From Pseudomonadota bacterium (GTDB lineage: Bacteria > Pseudomonadota > Alphaproteobacteria > Rhizobiales > Hyphomicrobiaceae): a stretch of DNA of 64,000 nt. Shown here piece after piece: positions 32,512-40,701 of the stretch. Made by a program: the position numbers and the translations under genes. The stretch is from positions 53,838 to 117,837 of the forward strand of contig JAFAFW010000107.1 in assembly GCA_023423275.1 (NCBI GenBank), read 5' to 3'. Within the stretch, counting starts at the first letter, position 1. Each line of letters begins with the position of its first letter. Under the pieces are notes generated by a model. The model searched no databases, was not told where the DNA came from, and saw nothing but the letters and a program-made list of their open reading frames with translations.

Positions 32512-34359
32512 TCAAGTCTCCGCACGCTTCCCGGAGAGGATGTCCCAGGCGATATTGATGCGCTTCATGCGTTCCTCGCGGACAGCGCGGTCGGTCTCGT
32601 CCTTGGCAAGATCCGGATGCCAGCACGCGCGGAGCGCTTCGACCAGCTTCTTGAGTGTCTTTGGACTGATGTCCGCATGAACACCGAGCATTTCATAGGC
32701 TTCATGCTTGTCACGCGGCGGCTCGCTGCCTGAGAACCCGGCGCCGGAAAGACTGCGATAGGCGCCATCCACGATGTCCTTTAGCCGGTGCAGCTCCTTG
32801 ACGATACGCTGCAACCGGTTGCGCATCCGCCGCCACTCCTCGGACTCGACTGGCGTCGCCGTCATCACTGCGGTCAGGAACTGTTCCAAATGCTGCATTT
32901 CGCGCTGCAGGACACGGCGGAGCGGAGCAACGTTCTGCAGACTGTCGACGTTGGTTTCGATCTGCCGCAGCATGGTGTGCGCTGTCTTGCACAACTCGCC
33001 GCACATCATCTTGTCCGCCGGCGCGATCAATGCCGTGCCAATGGGCTGCGGATAAGCCATCGGCCGGCTTTCGGGGGGTTGGAACGTCACCGTCACTGCG
33101 GCCCGTCGCGCCCGCGTCGCATACCAGCCGACCCCTGACAGAAGCCCCCATAGCAGCGTCAGCCCTACCAGCAGGATTGCGAACTCGCGCTCGATCGGCA
33201 GGCCCCGCAATTGCGTGGTCAGGGCAGAAAAAGCACTGAGAAGCTGCAGGTCTGTTGGCGCCGTTCGCTGTTCCGAGTAGCTGACAGAGGGTGACCAGCC
33301 AGCCGTCGAGACGAGCCTCAGGTTGCCGCCCCCTTCATCGGGCTGCTGGATCCCGGATGGCGGCGCGAGCGGCCCAATCGGGGAAGCCGCAACCTCGACC
33401 GTCGCCTGCGGCTGAGCGGGAACGGGTGTTTCGACAATAGGCGCCAGCTCTGATTTTTCGACGGCTACGATCGCGGGCGAAGGCTCGCCCCGGGGCGTCG
33501 GCTCGACAGGAACGCGCGCTTCCGCGACTTCCCTTGGACGAGGCGGTACGAATTCAGTCTTTGGCGGAGGCTGGCGCTCGGGAAACCGCAGCGGCGCCGG
33601 GTCGGCCCATCGCTCCACCGGCGAGACATGCGGATTACGGTTCCCCGGCACCGGTGCAAAGATCTCGCCTTCCTCAGCATCCGCCTCGCGTTCGGCCATG
33701 CGCACCTTCGGTGCGGAGGCAGGAATCGGCTTGGGCGAGGCAACAGCCGGTCGTGTCAGGGTCTGCTGGGGAGACGCGGCGGCCGATATGGCCTCGGTAT
33801 GGATGAACCGCGCACCCAGCTCGTTCAGAGGTGCGAAGCCCTGTGGTAGAATCCGGGTCGCGGACCGTCTGCATCGTCTTTCGAAGCGGCGCTCCGCGAC
33901 ATCGCCCGGTCCGCGCGTCGCCAGCAAACCATCGGCGCAATCCCCGGGCGGCGCGATCCATCCCATGCGCCGGGCGATCATTCGCTCATTTCTGACGACA
34001 ACCCGGCTGCCTTCCGCGTTGAGCAATACAGCCGCCAGATGCACCCATGAGACCTTGGCGTCACCGCACGCGACGTCGAAGCGGTAAAGCTGCACCAGCC
34101 GGCATCCACCCGGACCACAGACCGTCACGGTCCGCCGCTCAGGCTCCGAAACGAGATCGTAGACTGCCGATGGCGCCGGACGCGTCAACAGCCGTCCGGA
34201 ACCGGAATGTATCGCACAACTCAGCGGCAGCTCGATCTGCTGCTGAGCCTGCACCCCTCCCGGGCTGACGGCGACGAGAATCGGCGTCAGCCAAAGAGCT
34301 GTCCTCATAAATCGTCGATGCACCACGGCCCCCAAAGCCTGCACGACAGTCAATCTCAT
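32512..34359 (-). CDS. Membrane-anchored J-domain protein with periplasmic Cys-rich head
   Basis: 615 residues. After a signal/anchor (ALWLTPILVAVSPGGVQA) comes a domain with cysteines in CAIHSG, VCGPGGCRLVQLYRFDVACG and DCADG. A long Pro-rich stretch (about 200-380) follows, then a membrane helix near 392-415 (LLVGLTLLWGLLSGVGWYA). Further on are helices (MLRQIETNVDSLQNVAPLRR) and a C-terminal J domain near 545-610 with the HPD tripeptide in ACWHPDLAKDE. J domains stimulate DnaK, so the C-terminus should be cytoplasmic and the head periplasmic. Alternative ATG at 34308. The partner and client are unknown. Confidence 0.8.
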   Translation of the reverse strand: MRLTVVQALGAVVHRRFMRTALWLTPILVAVSPGGVQAQQQIELPLSCAIHSGSGRLLTRPAPSAVYDLVSEPERRTVTVCGPGGCRLVQLYRFDVACGDAKVSWVHLAAVLLNAEGSRVVVRNERMIARRMGWIAPPGDCADGLLATRGPGDVAERRFERRCRRSATRILPQGFAPLNELGARFIHTEAISAAASPQQTLTRPAVASPKPIPASAPKVRMAEREADAEEGEIFAPVPGNRNPHVSPVERWADPAPLRFPERQPPPKTEFVPPRPREVAEARVPVEPTPRGEPSPAIVAVEKSELAPIVETPVPAQPQATVEVAASPIGPLAPPSGIQQPDEGGGNLRLVSTAGWSPSVSYSEQRTAPTDLQLLSAFSALTTQLRGLPIEREFAILLVGLTLLWGLLSGVGWYATRARRAAVTVTFQPPESRPMAYPQPIGTALIAPADKMMCGELCKTAHTMLRQIETNVDSLQNVAPLRRVLQREMQHLEQFLTAVMTATPVESEEWRRMRNRLQRIVKELHRLKDIVDGAYRSLSGAGFSGSEPPRDKHEAYEMLGVHADISPKTLKKLVEALRACWHPDLAKDETDRAVREERMKRINIAWDILSGKRAET

Positions 34360-34629
34360 GTGCTCTGAAACAGAGGCATCACTGTGACGTCGCTCAATTT
34401 TCTGACATGGAACGAGTTGCCTGGCCGCCTCAGGATAGCGGACTTATGCTCCTGGGGCTGCGAAACATGACCGGGATGCCTCGCTCTGGCCGTCAACGGC
34501 AGGCTATGCTGGCAGGCGTCCAACCGGCCGGCTCGCAAGGCTCGACAAGCCTACGATGTGAACGGTAAAACTCCGGCGGGTCAGGCCCACCTCGAATGGT
34601 CATCGCGTAAGGATCGGGAGACTTCGATC

Positions 34630-36090
34630 ATGTCAGGGGCTCAATCGAACGCCGCCCGCGTCGCAGCCTTCGCGCCAGAAGCTGTTCCCGAGCCGGACAA
34701 TGACATCGATGACGCCGATATTGCCGATGCTGGCATCGCGCTTCGGCTGCCCTCGCCAGAAAGCCAGAAAAAGCGCGAACGCTTCATCCCCATCACCCGG
34801 TTTGCCCTCATCGATCGGCTGGCCCACCCGCAAGCCTGGTCCCGCGGACAGGCCGTGCATGCCCGGCGATTCTTCCGCTACCTCGATTACTGGCGCCAGC
34901 AGCAGTACGGTGCCCAGATGCTGGCGCTGGAACAGGCCTATGAACCGTTCAGCCCTGACAGCGACCTGCTGATCACACGCCACTACACGGAGCATGAGCG
35001 CCACGCCTTGCAACGCCGGGTTATCGGCGGCATGGAACAGCTTCTGACGCAGGCCAACTACACCAAGATCGATCAGAGCCAGGTCGAGCTGATCATGACG
35101 CGCGAGTCCCACTACGGGCTCGATCTGAAAGTCGATCTCGGCGCTTTCGACGAGCTGCTGATCTTCTATCGCGGCGCATCGAGCCGGAAGGACGAACGCC
35201 GGACCCTGCGCAAGTTCCTGCTCAAGCAGCAATTTGATGTGCCGATCTATCGCCGGCTGTGCGTCGTATTCAAGGTCAAGCCGGTGGCGCAACGGGTCGA
35301 GGAGTTGATGCGCGAGCGGCGCATTCCCCGCAAACAAGCGGAGAAGGTGGTCCGCTGGGGCCGCCGGATGATGTCTTCGGAAGTCCGCGACGACTGCATC
35401 TACATGAAGCTTTTCAAGAATATGCCGCGCACGGACATCGAGATGATCTTCCCTAATACGCGCGTCAGCTTCCGTCCGATGGACAAGCTGAAACTGGGTA
35501 TCACCAGCGGCGCGGGCCTGGGTGTCGGCCTGTTCAGCGCTGCGGGAAAGCTCGCACTTGCCGCCAGCAACCCGGTCGCAGCGGCAGGCGCCGCGCTCGG
35601 CCTGGGAGGTGTGGCTTTCCGGCAGGGTATGAACTTCCTGAACCAGCGCCAGCGCTACATGGTGGTCATGGCGCAAAACCTCTATTTCCATGCAATGGCC
35701 GATAACACCGGGGTCATCATGAAGCTGGCAGCGCGTGCGGCCGAAGAGGACGTGAAGGAGGAGATACTTCTCTACACGGTCCTGGCCAAACAGCCCGTGC
35801 ATCGTTCCGAGCTCCCGGCCGTGGATGCCGCCATCGAGCGGTACTTGTCCGAGACGTTCGATACGCCCGTTGATTTCGACATCTCGGACGCGCTGAGCCG
35901 GCTTCTGGCGGAAGGGATCGTGACCGAGCAGCGGGATGGAACGCTCGTCACCATGCCGCCGATGGAAGCCGCCGCGCATATCGATCGCAAATGGGACGTC
36001 TTCCTGGACGATCTGGCCGAACCCGGCTTCGAGGAAGGCTCGGAAATCGACGATGGGCGGGACGTGTCACCGGCTGAGCCCGCCAAATAG
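34630..36090 (+). CDS. DUF3754 (TMEM143-like) family protein
   Basis: About 486 residues from the ATG at 34630 with GGGAG nine bases upstream; a GTG at 34558 is possible. The segment ERFIPITRFALIDRLAHPQA opens the family region. The core is FKNMPRTDIEMIFPNTRVSF and a glycine/alanine-rich membrane-like patch (about 290-330, GAGLGVGLFSAAGKLALAAS). After it comes RQRYMVVMAQNLYFHAMADN, then EILLYTVLAKQ and a winged-helix-like tail. The domain is shared with mitochondrial TMEM143 but has no known biochemical role. It starts divergently from the J-domain gene across 270 bases, and prmA follows. Confidence 0.8.
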   Translation: MSGAQSNAARVAAFAPEAVPEPDNDIDDADIADAGIALRLPSPESQKKRERFIPITRFALIDRLAHPQAWSRGQAVHARRFFRYLDYWRQQQYGAQMLALEQAYEPFSPDSDLLITRHYTEHERHALQRRVIGGMEQLLTQANYTKIDQSQVELIMTRESHYGLDLKVDLGAFDELLIFYRGASSRKDERRTLRKFLLKQQFDVPIYRRLCVVFKVKPVAQRVEELMRERRIPRKQAEKVVRWGRRMMSSEVRDDCIYMKLFKNMPRTDIEMIFPNTRVSFRPMDKLKLGITSGAGLGVGLFSAAGKLALAASNPVAAAGAALGLGGVAFRQGMNFLNQRQRYMVVMAQNLYFHAMADNTGVIMKLAARAAEEDVKEEILLYTVLAKQPVHRSELPAVDAAIERYLSETFDTPVDFDISDALSRLLAEGIVTEQRDGTLVTMPPMEAAAHIDRKWDVFLDDLAEPGFEEGSEIDDGRDVSPAEPAK

Positions 36091-36153
36091 TCAAAGCCCG
36101 CCGATGATGCCTTCGGCTTGACATCCGAAGCATCGCGCCAGACAACGCCGCGC

Positions 36154-37071
36154 ATGCGCTCATTCAAAATCGCCATCGCCACCGAAGATGCCGACCAGGC
36201 ACGAACGCTCAGCGGCGCGTTGTCGGAGCTGGTGACGCCGGCTGCGGATGCGATCGCGCAATTCGAGGCCGGCACCGGCTGGCTCGTCGAGGCCTATTAC
36301 GGCGCGATGCCGGACATCTCCTCACTGCGCGAGCAACTCGCCACGATTGCGCAGTTCGATATCCCGCCCCTGGTCGAGGTCCCCGTTCCGGATGAGAACT
36401 GGGTGGCCATCTCGCAAGCCGCACTGCCACCGGTCTCGGCCGGGCGGTTTACCGTCCACGGCAGCCATGATCGCGCACGCGTGCCGCGCGGCCCCAATAC
36501 GCTCCTGATCGACGCCGGAGAGGCCTTTGGAACCGCACACCACGCAACGACACAAGGCTGCCTGCTTGCCATCGACCGCCTGACCAGACGGCGCGGTTTT
36601 GCACGTATCCTCGATCTCGGCTGCGGGTCGGGCGTTCTCGCCATTGCGGCCGCCCGCGCGCTTCCGCATGCCGCCGTCGAAGCCAGCGACAACGATCCGC
36701 TGGCCATCGCGGTCGCCAGGTCGAATGCCCGGCTCAATGCGGTGTCAGATCGAATAAGATTTTCGGTCGCTCACGGGATGCCGGGACGCCGGCCGACGCG
36801 TGCGCAGAGCTATGACCTGATCGTGGCGAACATCCTCGCCGAACCGCTGATCTCGCTGGCCGAGGACATCTCGGAGGCGTTGCCTCCCGGCGGAAGGCTC
36901 GTCTTGTCGGGAATCCTGGACCGGCAGGCGGCTGGCGTCGCCGCCGCCTACCGGAGCAGAGGGCTGTCACTCACGAACCACCAGCGGCTTGCCGGCTGGT
37001 CGATCCTGACCCTGATCAATAGCTGGCGTGGCGGGTCTTACCCTTGGAATCGGCCCATGACCGCGGCGTGA
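36154..37071 (+). CDS. prmA: Ribosomal protein L11 methyltransferase PrmA
   Basis: Trimethylates the N-terminus and lysines of ribosomal protein L11 using S-adenosylmethionine. The ligand-binding loop is LDLGCGSGVLAIAAARALPH and is followed by EASDNDPLAIAVARSN. The catalytic-region motif DLIVANILAEPLI is present. It lacks the longest N-terminal substrate-recognition domain but keeps a shorter one (residues 1-140). The preferred ATG is at 36154; the frame extends to a TTG at 36118. The last 56 bases are antisense to a DUF1127 gene on the other strand. Confidence 0.92.
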   Translation: MRSFKIAIATEDADQARTLSGALSELVTPAADAIAQFEAGTGWLVEAYYGAMPDISSLREQLATIAQFDIPPLVEVPVPDENWVAISQAALPPVSAGRFTVHGSHDRARVPRGPNTLLIDAGEAFGTAHHATTQGCLLAIDRLTRRRGFARILDLGCGSGVLAIAAARALPHAAVEASDNDPLAIAVARSNARLNAVSDRIRFSVAHGMPGRRPTRAQSYDLIVANILAEPLISLAEDISEALPPGGRLVLSGILDRQAAGVAAAYRSRGLSLTNHQRLAGWSILTLINSWRGGSYPWNRPMTAA

Positions 37072-37300
37072 ACCGGTCGAATGACCGGATACGTGCGATT
37101 TCATCGTCCGCGATTCCGATATCGAGCAGCTGTGCATCGGACAACTCGGCGAGCGTGTCGCGCATCCGCCGATCCGCGCGATAGGCACGCAGATCATTAC
37201 GGAGCGCCGAAATCCACTCGACCGCGCGCTGAACCAGTGTCGGCGTGTCATGCGAATGACCGGTGATGACCACCGGGTTGGTTGTCGTATTCATTTTCAT
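37016..37300 (-). CDS. DUF1127 micro-protein, antisense to the prmA end
   Basis: 94 residues. The DUF1127 signature MRDTLAELSDAQLLDIGIAD and DEIARIR sits in the second half, after a leader helix LRNDLRAYRADRRM. DUF1127 proteins are small, arginine-rich and common in alphaproteobacteria; some bind RNA and affect phosphate or carbon metabolism and small-RNA stability. The gene's 3' end overlaps the prmA 3' end by 56 bases in the convergent orientation. GAGGA lies close to the first ATG; the third codon (ATG at 37294) is a better-spaced alternative. It forms a pair with the next gene. Confidence 0.82.
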   Translation of the reverse strand: MKMNTTTNPVVITGHSHDTPTLVQRAVEWISALRNDLRAYRADRRMRDTLAELSDAQLLDIGIADDEIARIRSFDRFTPRSWADSKGKTRHASY

Positions 37301-37385
37301 ATGTCCTCAAGGCGATAGCGCCCCAGCCGGGAAAAGAGATCCCAGCCGAAGCGCCGAACTACAGTTGGAAGTTGAAGTCGGGCGA

Positions 37386-37625
37386 TTAGAGTTCGCTGGG
37401 AGTCGGCAACGTGCGCAGGACGCGGATCTCGTGGATCTGCGCTTTGGAATACCCAAGCTGGCCAAGACGATGGTCGGAAAGGCTTGCAAGGTAATTCACA
37501 ACGCGCCGCTGGCCCTGGGCTTCGCCGGCTGCGACAAGGCTGTCCCAAGCGCGACGAAACACGCTCGGACGCTTGCTGGAAGAGGCTATAACGGCATCGC
37601 CGTAAGTCGTGATCTGGGTGCTCAT
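37386..37625 (-). CDS. DUF1127 micro-protein (second copy)
   Basis: 79 residues. The motif VVNYLASLSDHRLGQLGYSK then AQIHEIRVLR matches the DUF1127 core (short helix, LSD, L-x-x-L/I-G, helix). It is diverged from its neighbour, so this is an old duplication or two separate family members. Both lie on the minus strand, 85 bases apart, and are probably co-transcribed from the 37626-37840 gap, which contains a GCATTGC-A-GCAATGC palindrome. The gene is divergent from the M24 peptidase. No individual function can be assigned. Confidence 0.78.
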   Translation of the reverse strand: MSTQITTYGDAVIASSSKRPSVFRRAWDSLVAAGEAQGQRRVVNYLASLSDHRLGQLGYSKAQIHEIRVLRTLPTPSEL

Positions 37626-37733
37626 GCTCAGCTCATCTCTGTTAAGATGCAGTCCGGGGAAATCTGATGCTTCCCTCCGCTGCGATTAAGCCGAAAGTAG
37701 AACATTGTTCGCACTTGCGGTAGACGAACCTTC

Positions 37734-37748
37734 GCATTGCAGCAATGC
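37734..37748. promoter_or_regulatory. Perfect palindrome between DUF1127 and M24 peptidase genes
   Basis: GCATTGC-A-GCAATGC is a perfect 15-base palindrome midway in the 215-base divergent gap, followed by TGCAGTGGTTGCA. The TTGCAGCAA core resembles a LysR-type (T-N11-A) site. No regulator gene adjoins it. The role is inferred only from symmetry and position. Confidence 0.4.
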
Positions 37749-37840
37749 AGTGGTTGCATGAACGGACGTTCGGTCACATGGCACGCTGGCATAGCCGTCA
37801 GAATTGCGATTCCCACCACCCGGGATTTGGGGAGTAAGGC

Positions 37841-39658
37841 ATGTTTCAGAGCTTCGATGCGCCGGCTGAGCAACAGGACGCTGTAGACCGCATCACCCGG
37901 CTGCGCCGGCTTCTTGCCGAGTTGCATGTCGATGCCGTCCTTGTCCCTCGCGCCGACGAGCATCAGGGCGAATACGTTCCGGCGTGCGCGGAGCGTCTAA
38001 GTTGGCTCACCGGCTTCTCGGGTTCGGCCGGACTTGCCGTCGTGACATCGCGTGAAACCGCGCTTTTCGTCGACGGGCGCTATACCGTCCAGGCGCGCAA
38101 GCAGGTGCGCGGCGATAACGTCGAGATCCTGCAGATCCCAGCCGCGAAACCCGCAGACTGGCTCCAGCAAAAGCTCAAGCCGGGCGCGGTGCTCGGCTTC
38201 GATCCCCGCCTGCACACGGTCAGCGAAGTCGAACGGCTGACGGACGCGCTTGCGCCAGCTCAGATCAAGCTCAAGGCTCTGGCGCGGAATCCCGTAGATA
38301 CGGTCTGGGGACATGATCGGCCACCGTTGCCCAAGGGGCCGGTTCGCGTCCAACCCATGCGTTACGCGGGTGCCACGGCCGAGAGCAAAATTGCTGCACT
38401 GCAAAAAGAGTTGAAGTCGTCCTCTCAGGACGCCGTTGTGCTCACGATGCCGGAATCGATCGCCTGGCTGTTCAACATTCGCGGCTCGGATGTCGCGCAC
38501 AATCCGGTGCCGTTGGCCTTCGCCATCGTGCCCGCCCAAGGCAAGGCCGAAATTTTCATCGCCAAGAGCAAGCTCGACAGCGAGGCCAAGACCCATCTGA
38601 GCGGTTTCGCGAAGATCAGCGCCCCGGACGCGTTTGCCGAGAAGCTTGCGGTTCTCAAGACCTCCGGCAAGGCAGTTCGCTTGGACCCCAACACGGCATC
38701 GTGGTGGGTTGCACGACAGCTCGGCGGCCCGAAGAAGATCAAGCGCGGCACCGATCCCTGCACACCGGCCAAGGCACGCAAGAATCCAACCGAGATCAAA
38801 GGCGCACGCGCAGCCCACCTGCGGGATGGCGGGGCCGTGACGCGTTTTCTGGCCTGGCTCGACCGTGAGGCGCCTGGTGGCAAGCTCGATGAAATCTCTG
38901 CCGCGAAGAAGCTCGAAGAGTTCCGCGCCGAGACACAGGCGCTCAAGGACATCAGCTTCGACACCATCTCGGGCACCGGTCCGAACGGCGCCATCGTTCA
39001 CTATCGCGTCACGGAGGCCACGAACAGAACCCTGAAACCCGGCGATCTCTATCTGGTGGATTCAGGTGGGCAGTATCTCGACGGCACGACCGACATCACC
39101 CGCACGATCGCGGTCGGCAAACCCAGTGCCGAGATGCGCGAACGGTTCACGCTGGTTTTGAAAGGTCATATCGCAGTCGCAACGGCCCGCTTTCCGAAGG
39201 GCACACGTGGCATCGATCTCGACCCGCTCGCCCGCCGCCCGCTTTGGCAGAAGGGCCTCGACTTCGACCACGGCACCGGTCACGGCGTCGGCAGCTACCT
39301 GTCGGTGCACGAAGGGCCGCAATCGATCTCGAAACGCGGCATGGCCGAATTGGAGCCGGGCATGATCATTTCCAACGAGCCCGGCTATTACAAGGAAGGG
39401 GCCTACGGCATTCGCCTGGAGAACCTCGTGGTCGTCACCGAGGCGGAGAAGATCCCAGGCGGAGATCGCCCGATGATGGGCTTTGAGACCATCACGCTCG
39501 CGCCGTTCGATCGTCGGCTGATCGACGTCTCCCTCCTGACCGCGGATGAAAAAGCCTGGATCGACGCCTATCACGCACGGGTGCGCGACGTCATCGGACC
39601 GCAGGTCGCCGCAGAGGATCGCGCCTGGTTCGAGCACGCCACAGCGCCGCTCGATTGA
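37841..39658 (+). CDS. Xaa-Pro aminopeptidase, M24B family
   Basis: 605 residues; removes N-terminal residues preceding proline. Two creatinase-like N-terminal domains (SWLTGFSGSAGLAVV and SIAWLFNIRGSDVAHNPVPL) precede the pita-bread catalytic domain. The metal ligands are visible: Asp pair in VDSGGQYLDGTTDITRTIAV, His in GTGHGVGSYLSVHEGP, Glu in ISNEPGYYKEG and Glu in GIRLENLVVV. The length is that of the long eukaryote-like APP1 form, typical of alphaproteobacteria. The start ATG at 37841 follows a GGGGAG sequence. The end converges on azlD, with 15 bases between them. Confidence 0.95.
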   Translation: MFQSFDAPAEQQDAVDRITRLRRLLAELHVDAVLVPRADEHQGEYVPACAERLSWLTGFSGSAGLAVVTSRETALFVDGRYTVQARKQVRGDNVEILQIPAAKPADWLQQKLKPGAVLGFDPRLHTVSEVERLTDALAPAQIKLKALARNPVDTVWGHDRPPLPKGPVRVQPMRYAGATAESKIAALQKELKSSSQDAVVLTMPESIAWLFNIRGSDVAHNPVPLAFAIVPAQGKAEIFIAKSKLDSEAKTHLSGFAKISAPDAFAEKLAVLKTSGKAVRLDPNTASWWVARQLGGPKKIKRGTDPCTPAKARKNPTEIKGARAAHLRDGGAVTRFLAWLDREAPGGKLDEISAAKKLEEFRAETQALKDISFDTISGTGPNGAIVHYRVTEATNRTLKPGDLYLVDSGGQYLDGTTDITRTIAVGKPSAEMRERFTLVLKGHIAVATARFPKGTRGIDLDPLARRPLWQKGLDFDHGTGHGVGSYLSVHEGPQSISKRGMAELEPGMIISNEPGYYKEGAYGIRLENLVVVTEAEKIPGGDRPMMGFETITLAPFDRRLIDVSLLTADEKAWIDAYHARVRDVIGPQVAAEDRAWFEHATAPLD

Positions 39659-39673
39659 GCGCAAGCACAAGGC

Positions 39674-39976
39674 TCACGGCATCAGGTTACGGAACAGCAC
39701 GGCGCTCACAACGCCGATAATGACGACAGGTAGCAGCGGCAGCCGCGTCGCCGCGATCAGCGTCACCGCTGCGGCACACAGATCAGCGGGTCCGCCCTTG
39801 ACGAGCGATGGTGCAATGACCGCCGTCAGCACGGCGACCGGCAAGGCATCCAGCGCTGCCTGCCCGCGCGGGGACACGCGAACGATCTGAAGCAGCCATA
39901 AGCCGCCGACTCGTGTGCACCACGTCGCGACGGCCATTGCCAGGATAGCCGCCAGATTTGCAGGATCGATGGTCAT
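39674..39976 (-). CDS. azlD: AzlD-family membrane protein (branched-chain amino acid export)
   Basis: 100 residues with three to four membrane helices: LAAILAMAVATWCTRVGGLW, the central AALDALPVAVLTAVIAPSLV and the final LLPVVIIGVVSAVLF. It is the small subunit of the AzlCD amino-acid exporter. The true start is the ATG at 39976, not the longer frame upstream. Its start and the azlC stop overlap in ATGA, so the pair is translationally coupled. The substrate within the branched-chain group is not determined. Confidence 0.85.
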   Translation of the reverse strand: MTIDPANLAAILAMAVATWCTRVGGLWLLQIVRVSPRGQAALDALPVAVLTAVIAPSLVKGGPADLCAAAVTLIAATRLPLLPVVIIGVVSAVLFRNLMP

Positions 39977-40701
39977 GAGCGGGTTTCCGGATTTCGCAAT
40001 GTCAACAACAAGGCCGCCGCCATCCCGGCAATGCCTCCGATCATCACGTGCCATACGCCGCCCAGCAGCGCCTGCGTTGCGATCGCGCAAACCGCACTGA
40101 CGGCCATCACGAATGCGGTGCCCCTGCCACGCCAGAACCCGACGATAAGTCCGAGAAAAATGGCGGTGAAAGCAAAATCGAATCCCCATGCGGCAGGATC
40201 ACGGACGGACGGCCCCACGATTGTTCCGGTCACGGTCCAAATCAGCCAGTTGACGTACAAGAGAGCGGCAAGGCCCGCGTAGAATGCAGGATGCAACCTG
40301 CCTTGTGCGGCCCGCCGTTCGGCCAGCGCCCAGATCTCATCGGCCAGAAACAGCATGCCGAAAATGCGCTGCGGCCAACTGAACGCGCCGAGGTGACGGC
40401 TCAACGAAGCGCTCATCATGACGTGTCTGAGGTTGATGGTCAGCGCGGTGAGGCCGAGCAAAAGCCACGGCGCGGGTTCCCGCCAGATATCGACTGCGAC
40501 GAGCTGGGAGCTGCCTGCGAATACCAGCCCGCTCATCAGACCGACTTCGAGCGGTGAAAGTCCCTTTTGCGCGGCAAGCGCGCCCATCAACAGGGCAAAC
40601 GGGATGACGGCAACGGCCGCCGGCAGCACGGCCACCGCGCCCGCGCGGAACTCACTCCACGCAGAAGGAAAGACTATTGCCGGCTTATGAGGCTCAGCCA
40701 C
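39973..40701 (-). CDS. azlC: AzlC-family membrane protein (branched-chain amino acid export)
   Basis: 242 residues, the large subunit of the AzlCD exporter (LIV-E family). Hydrophobic segments include VLPAAVAVIPFALLMGALAA, VGLMSGLVFAGSSQLVAVDI (with the family motif AGSSQ) and the helix LTINLRHVMMSASLS. The GTG start at 40701 has GGAGG five bases upstream and lies inside the 3' end of ligA, an overlap of 28 bases. This links azlC translation to the DNA ligase message, an unusual pairing that is probably only positional. Confidence 0.88.
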   Translation of the reverse strand: MAEPHKPAIVFPSAWSEFRAGAVAVLPAAVAVIPFALLMGALAAQKGLSPLEVGLMSGLVFAGSSQLVAVDIWREPAPWLLLGLTALTINLRHVMMSASLSRHLGAFSWPQRIFGMLFLADEIWALAERRAAQGRLHPAFYAGLAALLYVNWLIWTVTGTIVGPSVRDPAAWGFDFAFTAIFLGLIVGFWRGRGTAFVMAVSAVCAIATQALLGGVWHVMIGGIAGMAAALLLTLRNPETRS

